Shown in pieces: positions 1 to 10,402 of a DNA stretch of 64,000 nt. The notes beneath the pieces are model-generated. The model saw nothing but the letters and a program-made list of their open reading frames with translations, did not search any database and had not been told where the DNA came from. The stretch comes from Trileptium ribeirensis (taxonomy: Eukaryota; Nematoda; Enoplea; Enoplida; Thoracostomopsidae). A program made the position numbers and the translations under genes. The DNA is taken from NCBI GenBank assembly GCA_030248225.1, contig JASANE010028042.1:42575-106574 (forward strand), written 5' to 3'. Position 1 is the first letter of the stretch. Each line of letters begins with the position of its first letter.

Positions 1-2147
1 ATAAAGGCGTTTTTCCATTTGGCACAAACTTTGGCGTATCACGTGCATATGCTTACTTGGCTTACCTACAAAGTGTCCCGTGAGTAATTCTTCAGTATTA
101 AAGCGACCTTTCACGCCAAATAATAACTAGTAGCTTGTATTATCGCCGAGGTATTGAGTTCAGAGCGTTGAATATGTAATTTGGGGCGATATGCATAGCT
201 ATATTGAGCATTAAATTACAAACTAAGCCATCGGATATCAGCCACATTGCGGGAATAGTTGAGAAGATATGGGGGTTATTGCGCTCGCAATTTTTATAAT
301 CGCACATAATGAGACGAAAAAACGTTCAAGGGATTTCCGTTTTTTTGTGTTTTGAGTTCTATGGGCCTATTTAACAACACTTTTTAAACTAACCCTGCAG
401 TACAGACTTATAATTGGTTTTACAAAATGAGCCCAATTTCACTCTGATATCTACTATAAATACGATAAGTAACGTGATTTGTGGACCCCCTCACGACTCG
501 AGTCCTTTAGCTGGCTTTTTAGGAGGATGTCGGGCTTCGTGCTTAACTAAAAGGCACAAATAGAGATTTAAAGCATTTGAAAGCTCGTAATTTATACGAA
601 GTTGAGTTATGCCCGTCAACCAAAAAACGTAGAAACGGACGCTGTCGAAATTTACCGCTCTGGCCAATGAGAATAATTCTTCGCTTCGCTCGTTTCACTC
701 ATTCTGACTTTAAACATATCTAAAAGCATTTTAGTATGCAGGTACTCTCATAATATATAACCTAGGGTTTTGGTGAATAACACTAACCTAAATGCGATCC
801 TGGGCGCCTCCACAATCAATGGACTTTTCTAGTCGAAACCGCACAGGTGCCTGGGCGCCCAGACAACGGTCAGGGAATGTGTCATCCAACCAACGGAGCA
901 CAACCATCGCAAAATGAGAAGCGCGCCATCACGCATAAAGGACCCAAATGAGTAAAAAAAGGCCTACTAGATAAGAACTATACGAAAACGTTCATACTTC
1001 CATAACCCATGAAATTGGTTATGGGTGCTGCTGTGCTTATTTTGTTAAGCGAGAGACGTTCTTTATAGCGTGTTATGGTGATTACCTATATTATATGCAG
1101 TTATAGGAAAGAGACCCGAAATATATCGCTATATAACCAGGTGATTATACGGGATTTTTGCCTCTTTCTGTAGTGCGGAAGAATCTGTGTGTAGCTGCAT
1201 TGCGACGCGTTAATGCTGCGGTCACCTATGTTGTAAGATTATGTAAAATAGGTGCATGAGACCAGAAATAGACAAAGCAGCCGCATCTCCGTAATCATGC
1301 TTAGGCTAAGCCATGACACTAAGATCGACGCGCTTCCCTACAAGACACTATACAGCTGTAGCTCTAATAAAGCCGTATAACTAGAAGGGTTTTGGCCTTA
1401 GTTACCCAGGAATTTGGTGTACGTGGTTGATTTTGGCATCAAGGATAGCTTTGGAAAGTATTCGAACGGTGTCTAATATGCAACAATGCGGCCACCTGTT
1501 CCTGAGATACCGGAATTGTTCGTTAGATTTGTTTTTCTCATTTTTTATCCAATACTATCCTGTTATCGCTATTGTCTGATAGTGTTAGCCTGGTGACGCG
1601 GAACTTTGCCTTTTTTTGATATTCCAAACCCGACACGTTTTATGGCAACAACTCTCATTTTTGTATAATTTCGGTAAAAAGCTTGACTTGGGATTTTTCG
1701 TGGTGCACTAATTTTTCTTGTTTTTTTAATTAATGTTTAATTCTGAGTGTACGAGCGTAGCGAAGAATACTCACCGGCTAGAGTGTTGTTTTTTGGGGGT
1801 GACACGCATAACTGAACTTCGGCAGTGCAGATTCACCTGCGCGATAGGTCATACAAAAGATTAAAATCTCTTGTGCCATTTAGTTAGACGCAAAAAAGAT
1901 TCCAACTCCATCGGGTTGTAAAAGTGGGCCAAATGTGTTTGGCTCGGGCCAAAACAGGATCCGACAAAATACGTTATGGTTGTATGTCGACAGCTTGTGA
2001 AGATATCTTAGCCAAATTAGGCTGTAGACACGCATCGGTAACAACTACGAAAAGCAGATCACTGGTTGTCTAATATAAACGTTGTAATACATTATTGTAA
2101 TTATCTTATTTTTCATTATATTGCACATTTCCCTTATTTGTTTATAG
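1..2147. other. Non-coding sequence upstream of first visible kinase exon
   Basis: I see no exon here. It is presumably the 3' part of an upstream intron of the PAR-1/MARK gene, because exon 1 of this window begins mid-codon. An inverted pair of short sequences lies at about 655-705 and 1735-1787. Each holds a CTTCGCT(T/A)CGCTCG block next to CTCTGGCC-like or CTCTAGCC-like sequence, so a decayed inverted-repeat element of about 1.1 kb is possible. No target duplication is evident. A pyrimidine-rich stretch and TATAG acceptor end the segment. Confidence 0.6.
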
Positions 2148-2213
2148 TTCGATTATATCAAGTCATCGAAACCGATAACACTCTCTATTTGGTCATGGAA
2201 TATGCAAGCGGGG
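2148..2213 (+). CDS. PAR-1/MARK kinase exon 1 of window (N-lobe to hinge)
   Basis: This 66-bp exon encodes the end of the kinase N-lobe and the hinge. After two bases of a split codon it reads RLYQVIETDNTLYLVMEY and then ASGG. The VMEYASGG hinge is close to diagnostic for the MARK/PAR-1 family of AMPK-related Ser/Thr kinases, which phosphorylate microtubule-associated proteins and set cell polarity. The exon is bounded by TTTATAG before and GTAAGC after. It ends one base into the second Gly codon (phase 1), which is completed exactly by the exon at 18427, about 16 kb away. The Gly-rich loop and catalytic Lys must be on exons upstream of the window. The identification as a MARK-type kinase is very secure. 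Which paralogue it is cannot be told. Confidence 0.93.
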
Positions 2214-2368
2214 GTAAGCGTAATGCGTAAATTCTTTAACATATGAACATGTTTAGCTGTATATATAACATACCAGTGAGCGCTCGGAGAAACGCGAAGT
2301 GTATGTATTGTTAATAAAGAAATGGCGCGTTTTAACATATTATAAATTTTAAATTATTTTGTAATTAT

Positions 2369-2613
2369 TGAAACATAGCGAGCGAACAAGTGGAGTTTCC
2401 ACTGAGAACGCTAGGGGGAAAATTGATAGATGATTGGTTTCGATGGGTTTTCGGTCGACGACGTTATAAGGTTTTGAATGAATACAGGGTTATTGAGATT
2501 TTAGGGTGGTATCTACATCAAACACAGTCTGTTAAGGTAATAAAACTCATTGATAATTTAAAAATGAAACCACGCTCGCTCCGTTTTACCGTCGCTTGCG
2601 AGATACTAGTTAT
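2369..2613 (+). repeat. Short deleted copy of the GAGCGAAGCG dispersed repeat
   Basis: The left end (GAAAC, a GAGCGAAGCG-like block, GGAGTTTCC) and the right end (GAAACCACGCTC ... GCGAGATACTAG) match the two ends of the longer repeat at 20028-22752, with the interior mostly deleted. Both copies end in CTAG followed by T. It probably represents an internally deleted mobile element, and the class is not certain. Confidence 0.6.
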
Positions 2614-3258
2614 GGCCGTGATCGGTCGTTCCAACCTATTTCATCAGTGAAAATTTTTTTTCTCACGCGGCGACCCGCTGGCCATTTCTTACATAATTCG
2701 ACTTCGAATAATTGTCGACGAGCTAAACGAGTAGTGGCCCCCCTCGCATCGTGGCAGTCTTTCCGACAGTTATTGTTGTTGCTTGCAGTTTCGTTATCAT
2801 CGTCAGATTCTTAAGGTTACATGTGTATTGTTGGCTTTAATGCAGTTGACTAGTTTGGTCATATTTCGTGCACGGGATCTACTGCATAATCGACGGCTAT
2901 GGCTGGCGAATAGTTCTCTATCATCGATAAAAATCAATCCTTCAGGGGAGTACTTTGAGTGGAATAATTCCGTGATGGTCGTCGTGGGGTTCTGCACACT
3001 CTCGATGTTGAACGAGTTTCGTCAGGGGATAACAAAGTAACTTTGCTTTATGCTTTTTCAAGTGGGACATTCGTTCGGTTCTCGTCTGTGTACGAGGATA
3101 TAGATGCTTCTGGTGAAGATACAGTCGAATGGGGGGTCGGTGTTAAATCGTTCAAGGGTTGAGGAGTCGACTTCTACCAGGAAGCCAACGAGGTAAGTAA
3201 TACGCGTAATGATGTGGTAATTTACACTTATAGACACAGTATCCCAATACGATGATAC

Positions 3259-4399
3259 CAGGGAATAACCGGAGCCGAAATTTACCGGAACCGGAACCAG
3301 CAACCGGAACCGTCCATTTAAACCGGAACCGGAACCTGGTCTTCGAAATCTTTATTTAGTAATACAGATGACGGAAGAAATGAATTCATAGTGGATTTAA
3401 AATGCATTAAAAATAACTTTTACATTAAACTTAATGTATTGCGATGGTTTTATTGCCTTTCTGAAACTTCAAAGACTGAGGAAGCTAATAATATTTATTT
3501 ATCGATCAAATATGTCGGTTTTTGGACATTCAGAGCACAAAATGTCTTCCACTATGCACCATTGCGTATACTGCGTCAAATCGAATGTGCTTACAAAGCT
3601 TGGAGCGTAGAATACACACTTTCGCTCTGTCTCCAGTCGCCTCCCTTTACTACACATACGTTTGTTGCATGTTCTTCTGTAGGAAACTTAAAATTATTGG
3701 TTTTCTAAGAGAAAATAATAGATAGAAGGTAATTTTCTGATCAGTGGTCAGAGACACTGTTTAGGCTAGCGTTGGACAAACAGTGTCCGTCAGTTAGATC
3801 ATAATGATGATAACTTTCTAATCAGAATGCTATAAATGAGAGACACTGATACTGCTCGCATAGTTTCAATAAATACAGTTCATTGCCAAGAAAGCAGTTT
3901 CTAGCTGCGTTGCAGATAATGTTAGTTTACTTCAATTTAGACTGATTTACCAAGATTACAAGCGCACTGGCGGGTGCTTGACGCAATTTACGTTAGCCAA
4001 GCATACACTAAGTAATTCTGCGTAAGTCATACTCTGTTACCGAGTTGGACCGATTTAATTCAAACGTATCACACAGACTTCTGGATGTGTAAAATAGCTG
4101 CTACAAGCATCGACCTGGCTTTGATTTAACAAACTCATGCAGGTTATTATGAAAAATTCCTGCTCAAATTATGTGCCCTACTTACGTTTCACAATACAAA
4201 TTGGTTAGTTAATCTTTTCTTTTGCTTGGTTAATATACTACATATGTTTGGATTACAGGATGAAGCAAAAACGTGGAAAATTTCATACAAAATTTTTAAA
4301 CCGGAATTCCGGTTCCGGTATGGTTTTTGCCCTTTGCCGGAACCGCAACCGGAACACGATTTTCGCCGGAACCGGAACCGGAATTCCGGTTACTCCCTG
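3259..4399 (+). mobile_element. hAT-like non-autonomous transposon, copy 1 (1.14 kb)
   Basis: The element starts CAGGGAATAACCGGA and ends TCCGGTTACTCCCTG, so the terminal inverted repeat is CAGGGARTAACCGG. It is flanked by a perfect 8-bp direct repeat, GATGATAC, at 3251-3258 and 4400-4407. An 8-bp duplication and termini beginning CAGGG are hallmarks of the hAT superfamily. Inside the ends are runs of GGAACC/GGTTCC, which make subterminal repeats. No transposase is present, and the short ORFs inside show no similarity I recognise. Related copies lie at 18729-19953 (opposite orientation), 28056-29456, 29604-29925 (truncated) and 43398-44897. Confidence 0.9.
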
Positions 4400-4407
4400 G
4401 ATGATAC

Positions 4408-5589
4408 GTATCGCAATAATTTCGGTTCGCAAAATGAAATATCGGGGCGACATTTACAAGCTCTTATATTTAAGACTTTAATATGGGAAGAAGATACGTG
4501 TGCGGCATACTCATGCAATTTGTAATTTCATAAGTGTTCGCGTAGCAGGTACATTCCATCCAGTATTGTATATGCGAAAGTAAGGTCGTACATCATTAGT
4601 ATCCAGCAAGGGCAACTGCAAGATAAATCCAAATCGAAATGTATTCAAATTAACATTAACTACGGACAAAACACGGCCGAACTGGTATGCTAAATTGGGT
4701 TCGCTTGCTAAAATGGAGTGCTAAATTCGTGGATCCATATCAAATAGGTGTCTCTACATAAGGGTATCACCTACAGTCACGTCAATTCTTCACTCAATAT
4801 GGATTGTATAATAGCTTGAACAGACGCTCGAATATTAGCGCGGACTGTATGGGTAAGCAATAGAAGGTGGTCCCTTGGGAATGCCAGTGTTAATAACATT
4901 ATCATAACTACCATCATCGTTACTAAACTCTACCTCATATACAAATGCGCACTTGTCTCTTCGGCTCCGTCGCTGGTAAAAAATCACTAACTCGCGGACT
5001 TATATCTTCGGCTGCGTCAACTGGTAAATCATTATGACAAACATCAAAATCTTAAACATAATCATCGACAACTTCACATAATCCGATAACAGAACATCCA
5101 ACATTTTTCACTACAATAGTTCGTTCGCTCCAGGTACTTGCTGAACCAGAATAGTTATTCGTTCGATTGATCGATCAAAAGTTCATTTCGAGCGCGATAT
5201 TCGCTTCACTCGCCTTGATTTTCTCTACATGTTATCTTGTTTTTGTGTTTTTGAACTTTGGTACTATTTACACTCTGTTGCTGCATAACGCCGTTTCATG
5301 GATTGGGTCTATGTCTCATTTGGTTGTAATTGCTCCGTAATGGGGTCTACATGTTGGTCCGTCTGTTATGCGGTGATTTCGTGCACGCTGAACTGCGTTA
5401 CTCCGCGGCGATCGATAGCAAACGCGTTCATAGCTCCATTCACGGGACCGTTGGAATAGTGTCGTCCATTGTGACTAGGTTCAGCAGATTTTCGATTATG
5501 CCGACCATTCATATGAGCGAAATCTGCACGGCGCGCTTCATTGTCGATTTGGTTATTTCCCTTCGAATCAGCTCCATATCAGATCAAAC
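4408..5589. other. Intronic sequence without recognisable features
   Basis: I find no gene, long repeat or transposon end here. A short imperfect duplication containing TCTTCGGCT(C/G)CGTC and CTGGTAAA lies at about 4955-5030. The sequence from about 5330 onward may be the degraded 3' continuation of the Gag remnant described next, but no protease or reverse transcriptase motif can be read. Confidence 0.5.
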
Positions 5590-6669
5590 TCAGCGCGGTT
5601 CGTCAGGTATTGTGATATTTTCTCTCTGGATTGGTAACTGGTCTAATATAAGGCTTACTCGAGCTCTCGAGTGGTTAGGCTGAGATCGTCGACGCACATA
5701 GCTGGACACATATACGTCAAAAGGCTGCTGGTTTCGCAATGCGGCACCTCCAGATTCATGCATCGTGCGCGCTGGAAAAGTACAATCATGCGTAAAGTCA
5801 CCAAGCTGGCCACAGCGAAAACAAGTTATGGGCTGCATCTGTGGGCACGGTACTGGTGGGAGCAGGGATTGGCTACCAGTGGTTGCGCGAGGGCGTTCAA
5901 CTGCTGCGCGACTCCGGATCTGCGACTGATCACGTTAAATAAACGGTTTATTGCATCACGGTGTTACTCTAGCGGCGATGACCTTTTAATACCGATTGAA
6001 GCTGTCTGACCATTGACTCACTTAGCTGCGTGGGACTTACTCGCCATGCTGGCATGCCCTGTTCAGGACAATCGCATAAGTCATCCTCGTATCACTTGGC
6101 TACCTCACGCTTTATTACGACAACTAACATATCCACAGTTTCCTCAGCACCTTACTGCCTAGTGCAAATACAAGCTAGGGATTTCTCAGGGCGGCGTGAA
6201 GAAGAAAATAAGGAACGCAAGATAAACACCAGACCGTCATAAGTGTTTTGTTGGGATGATGTTACGCCTGTATAGGCTTCTCGGGCAGGTCCTTTCAATA
6301 GTGCTGGCACGTACGCCAAATTATGTTCGTCAGTCCAGTTATTAGCACTGCACAATCGATTAAAGATTGGAACCCCGTCCTCTAGGTTTTCCTTTGAAAG
6401 TCGGCATGTCACGGAGAGGAATTAGGATCGTTGCAGAGGCGTTCCGCACTAAATGATGAAGTAAAGCATCTATAGAATCAGAGCGACTGGGTCAGGTGCT
6501 GCCGGTAAACCTGCTAGAGCTCCCTATGCAGGGGCGGATCATCAACTCCCATTGGCAGAGACACATTTTCCCCGTTGGGAACAGGTGAACGACTCCCAAA
6601 TAGATTGTTATTGGGTTTTACATAATCATCGAAGTCAGCCAGGGGACTGTTACGTTGCCGATTAGCCAT
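5590..6669 (-). pseudogene. Decayed retrotransposon Gag-like remnant
   Basis: Reading the minus strand from an ATG at 6669, an opening of about 50 codons (MANRQRNSPLADFDDY ...) is stopped. A second piece, with WTDEHNLAYVPALLKGPARE (ORF 6412-6152), resembles the capsid region of LTR-retrotransposon Gag. A third piece (5838-5590) begins with CFRCGQLGDFTHDC, a zinc-knuckle-like motif in which the usual His after Gly is Asp. The parts lie in different frames with stops between, so this is a pseudogene. I found no LTRs, protease, reverse transcriptase or integrase. The Gag assignment rests on motif style and order, not on a search. Confidence 0.55.
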
Positions 6670-6939
6670 AGCGAAGATGTTCACGGAACTCAATTTTCAG
6701 CTATCCGGTCGAAATTCTGTCCAATAACTTAATCAGATCTCAGTCTTAGCCTATTTATAGGACAGTACCGAGTCGGCTAAGAATGTCGTCGAAAATGCAA
6801 ATGTCTCAGAAAGCGTCGCAAAACTGCCACAATTTATCTCGATTCCGTAATCACTGTAAAATATACTGAGAGATTCAGAGAAGACACTTCATAATACAAG
6901 GTTATAATATATATTCACTTACTTGTGGGAACAAACAAA
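6670..6939. other. Short intronic spacer
   Basis: This sequence lies between the Gag remnant and the left end of the large DNA transposon. I see nothing recognisable in it. Confidence 0.5.
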
Positions 6940-6984
6940 ATTCGGTAGCATAAAGGAAAAAACCCGTAACTGCATTTTTTTGCT
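6940..6984 (+). repeat. Left terminal inverted repeat of the 7.1-kb transposon
   Basis: This sequence pairs with 14001-14045 on the opposite strand. The best-conserved block is TAAAGGAAAAAAC(C/A)CGTAACTG followed by a T run. Confidence 0.75.
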
Positions 6985-7319
6985 TTCGAGATAAAGCGTA
7001 AAAACTTTCTCTTCCATGAACTAATCACTGAATCTGATGAATGTTGGGTGGATTTACAGAGATAGAAGAACTAAAAATAAGGGGAGAGAAAATTTTACTC
7101 CATCACACTCTTGCAATTAGATAGAACACTTACACCTTTTATCCACTTCGTTTTTTAAAGACTAAAACACGTAAGCGCATTTAAACATTTTTTCCACCAA
7201 ATTGTTCTTAAAAACAAAATTGCGAAACCGCATTTAAAGCGTTTTTCACCAATTGTTCGCTTATAATAAGTACCTATTATATAATTGCACAATTGGAAAA
7301 ACGTTAAATATGTAGTAGA

Positions 7320-7703
7320 CTGTTGCTGCTGCTGTTGTTGTTGTTGCTGTTGCTGCCGCTGTTGTTGTTGTTGGAGTTGTTTTTTTATTGTTGCTGCTAT
7401 TGTTGTTGCTGCTTTTGCTGCTGCTGTTGTTTTTGTTGATGTTATTGTTGGTGTTGTTATCGTTGCTGGTATTGTTACTGCTTTTGCTGCTGCTGTTGTT
7501 TTTGTTGTTGTTATTGTTGCTGCTATTATTGTTGCTGCTTTTGCTGCTGGTGTTGTTATTGTTGGTGTTGTTGTTATAGTTGGTTCTGTAACTGGTGCTG
7601 ATATTGTAGCTGCTGCTTTTGCTGCTGCTGTTGTTTTTGGTGTTGCTGTTGTCGTTGCTATTGTTATTGCTGCTGCTGTTGTTGTTGTTGCTGCTGTTGT
7701 AGT
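7320..7703 (+). repeat. Imperfect (TTG/CTG)n microsatellite, about 385 bp
   Basis: The stretch is made almost entirely of TTG, CTG and occasional TTT/ATT triplets. It opens a long spurious frame of Val/Ala/Cys on the plus strand and of Asn/Ser/Gln on the minus strand. It lies just downstream of the stop of the minus-strand transposase-like pseudogene. Low-complexity repetition explains the open frames, so I do not call a protein here. Confidence 0.92.
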
Positions 7704-7892
7704 TTAGAGTTCAGTCGCAACCTCAGACCCGTCGGGCTCTGGAAGTCGGTCCCGAACACCATCCGCACTAGGCAGGCTTTCATAAAATGCTCTTGCGCAC
7801 GGATCAACAGCCCCAGCGTCAATCAAGGCAATAAGGTCTCGTTTCTTCGCAGTGGAGATGGGAATTCGCCGTGTATAAGCCGGGCCAAGCTG

Positions 7893-10268
7893 TTAATCTG
7901 CTAAAATGGGTCGGACACGCTTCAGTGATTTATCCGATGACAAAGCTATTTTTTTAAACCCACTGTCGGCGAAGTTGGTCTTGTAAAATATGGTTGGAGG
8001 ATGGGCTTTATGGTACCGGAACCATTTGGTTTTTGTCCATAAAACAGGCTCTCCATCGGTGTTGATATTGTAATTAACAATGGAACCTTGCAGAGATTTG
8101 AGATCAAAAATGTCTGCTTGTGTCATGTGGGTTATATAGTAGGGCCGCTTACGCCTAGCACCAATTATGATGTTGTCCCAATCGGATGGAACATTGACGC
8201 GTTGGTTTGCCTTGGCAAACTCAATAGCAGCATGCATCGAATCCACCTCCATGAACGAATGCCCGGATTCGAGGTATTTTTGATCCACTATCTCGAGACT
8301 GTCACTGTTGACCACATGGTGCAATATTGCAGCCGAGAAATACTTATTACGGTCCTGACCCGAGCATGTATCAGAAAACATTGAGACGTGTTTAACTATG
8401 GGCGGAAGTGAATGCAAATATTTCAAAACACAACTGCCGATGTCATTGGCACCACGCTTTCCGGTACATTCGTCCCAGATGTAGCAATATGCATCATTTG
8501 GCTTAGCTTGTTCATATATATGGTCAGGTTGTATACCGCAAGTTTTCGACGATAATACATAATACTAACTTTGTTGCAAGGGGTATACAACACAGACTGT
8601 AGGTCGTATGTGATGCTTACAAAACTGCCATCGGTATTCGCCCTTTGTTTATTTAACCGTTTTTCGTCCTGAGCATCGTGATGGCGTTCCAAATGAGGGC
8701 CCACCACGGTTTTGTCATACTCTGTTTTTTCATCACCGCTTAACGTAGACGATTTAGAACAGGTCAGGCACTGATCTTTGCGTGGTTGAAAAAATCCAAT
8801 ATTGTACTCTTTGTTGAAGACGCCAAGGTAGATTTCCTTCGACACAGTGGCACCATCGGTCCATACTCGTTCTGTTGTTTCATCCATTCCATATATAATT
8901 CATGCAACTTTGTTTTATTAAGCCCAGGTTCCAGGTACGAACGTCGAGAATTTTTGCGGATATAATGTGCTTCCATCACCGGCAAGCTTTCGATATGACG
9001 CCGGACATTTACTAATGCTTCCTCCGAGGTTTTGTTTGGAGGTGACGCGTGTCCACGCATGTCTTTACCGCCAAACTGCCCCTGGTCACTCCTATGTTTT
9101 CGTGCTGTTCTGAGTTTACTGTCATTTTTAAGACCCAATGTTCTCAGCAAAAACTTTTGGCAGACAATTTTAACAGTTCCATCCTGCCCGATGAGCCAGT
9201 ACCTATATGCCGCAGTTCTATTCTTCGTGATCGGATTTGATTTCTTTCGACGAGGTCCATCCACTGCAGGGGTCATGTGCTGCAGTAAGTAGTCCATTTG
9301 ACGGATCGAGTCTAACTTCCAAAAGTCAATACAGATGGCTGCGCGAGATTCGTGGTCGAACTCGCGGCACTTTTCTCCATGTTGAGTATGATTGCAGTTC
9401 GCAGGCAGCGGTGCCCGTGCCGGTCGCGCTTGACCTTTGTAGTTTTCATATTCTTGACCGCTTTGTCGGAGAGCCTGTTGCTTATTTTTGTGCCATTGCG
9501 TTGGTTCAGCTATTTTCCTTCGTTTCGACTTTCTTGCAGTGGCTTTTCCGTCGTCACTAACATTATCATCCCCGCTGGCATCATGGTTGTCATCGCTGCT
9601 GGCACTTTCATCAACATTGCCGCTTGGATCATACTCAGCATCATCTTTGTCATCATCGACGTATTCATCGCTATCACCGTCCTCTAAATTGTCTATTGCT
9701 TTAAACTTTTTACATTGTTTTGGCGTTGTTCGTAATGTAGACGGTTGTTGATGCGGGGACGGCGCAATGGCGAAGCGCGCTGAAGAAACACCCGGTGCGT
9801 AGCTGTTGCGGGTTGCTGCGACTCGTTAGAGGAAGGTGTTGACGATGGACCCGGATGAACAGTAACGTCGCTGAACATGCTATGGACAATCGCATCAACA
9901 CGTGAAATTGCAGCCAAAGCGGCCACGATACCGAGCGGAAGGTTGATCTGCATTTCGAGGGACTCAAACGCTCGGATGACTAGCGAATTATTGTTTTCCG
10001 CCGCATACAAGAGGAGTTGCGCGATGGCTTCTGAATGTTTGTTATTACCGTAGCGGGATTTTCCACGGAATATTTTCGATGATTCGATAGGTAATAACGG
10101 GACGCAAGATGTTTGTCGAACATATGCGTAATCATCGGTTCCAAAAAAATAGGCGAACACTCGGTCAGAAACAAGCTTTTGTCCATGGAAGGTTGAATCA
10201 TCCGCCACAATAGCAGGCCAGAGACTCTTGGACCAAAACACCCACAATAATTCGTCAATTTCGTACAT
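7893..10268 (-). pseudogene. PWWP-domain transposase-like gene, frameshifted
   Basis: The minus strand reads through four frame segments. The first (10268 to about 9800) starts MYEIDELLWVFWSKSLWPAI. Its SLWPAIV core, followed by FFGTDDYAYV, matches the PWWP chromatin-binding fold. An Asp/Ser-rich acidic linker and a KSKRRK basic patch follow (about 9690-9480). Then comes a Cys-containing region with HIESLPVMEAHYIRKNSRR, then FNKEYNIGFFQPRKDQC and TYDLQSVL, and finally IWDE, FSDTCSGQDRN and GHSFMEVDSMHAAIE. This order resembles a multicopy animal protein family I know only as uncharacterised. The Asp of TYDLQ, the Asp of FSDTC and the acidic EVD could form a DDE/D triad, which is inference. 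Frameshifts near 9800, 8850 and 8530 (a TA repeat) break the frame, so this copy is dead. It lies inside inverted terminal repeats. Confidence 0.75.
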
Positions 10269-10402
10269 TGGAAATACGTATAAATTATAATTTTACATAC
10301 GTATAAATGTATTCTGTCACAGAATAATAAAACGTAGTACAATGTAAAACAGTAGAAAATGTGTCCGAACACAATACCAATAAATATACAATACGGACAA
10401 GG
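10269..10402. other. 5' flank of the PWWP-transposase pseudogene
   Basis: This is an AT-rich segment between the pseudogene's first ATG and the minisatellite. It is the natural place for the element's promoter, but I see no specific promoter motif that I would call. Confidence 0.35.

Noticed and set aside
7285..7707. 140-codon plus-strand frame rich in Val, Ala and Cys
   Set aside because: It is the translation of an imperfect CTG/TTG microsatellite and has no non-repetitive sequence.
9352..9687. Hydrophobic plus-strand frames resembling membrane proteins
   Set aside because: They are antisense to the acidic linker and basic patch of the PWWP-transposase pseudogene.
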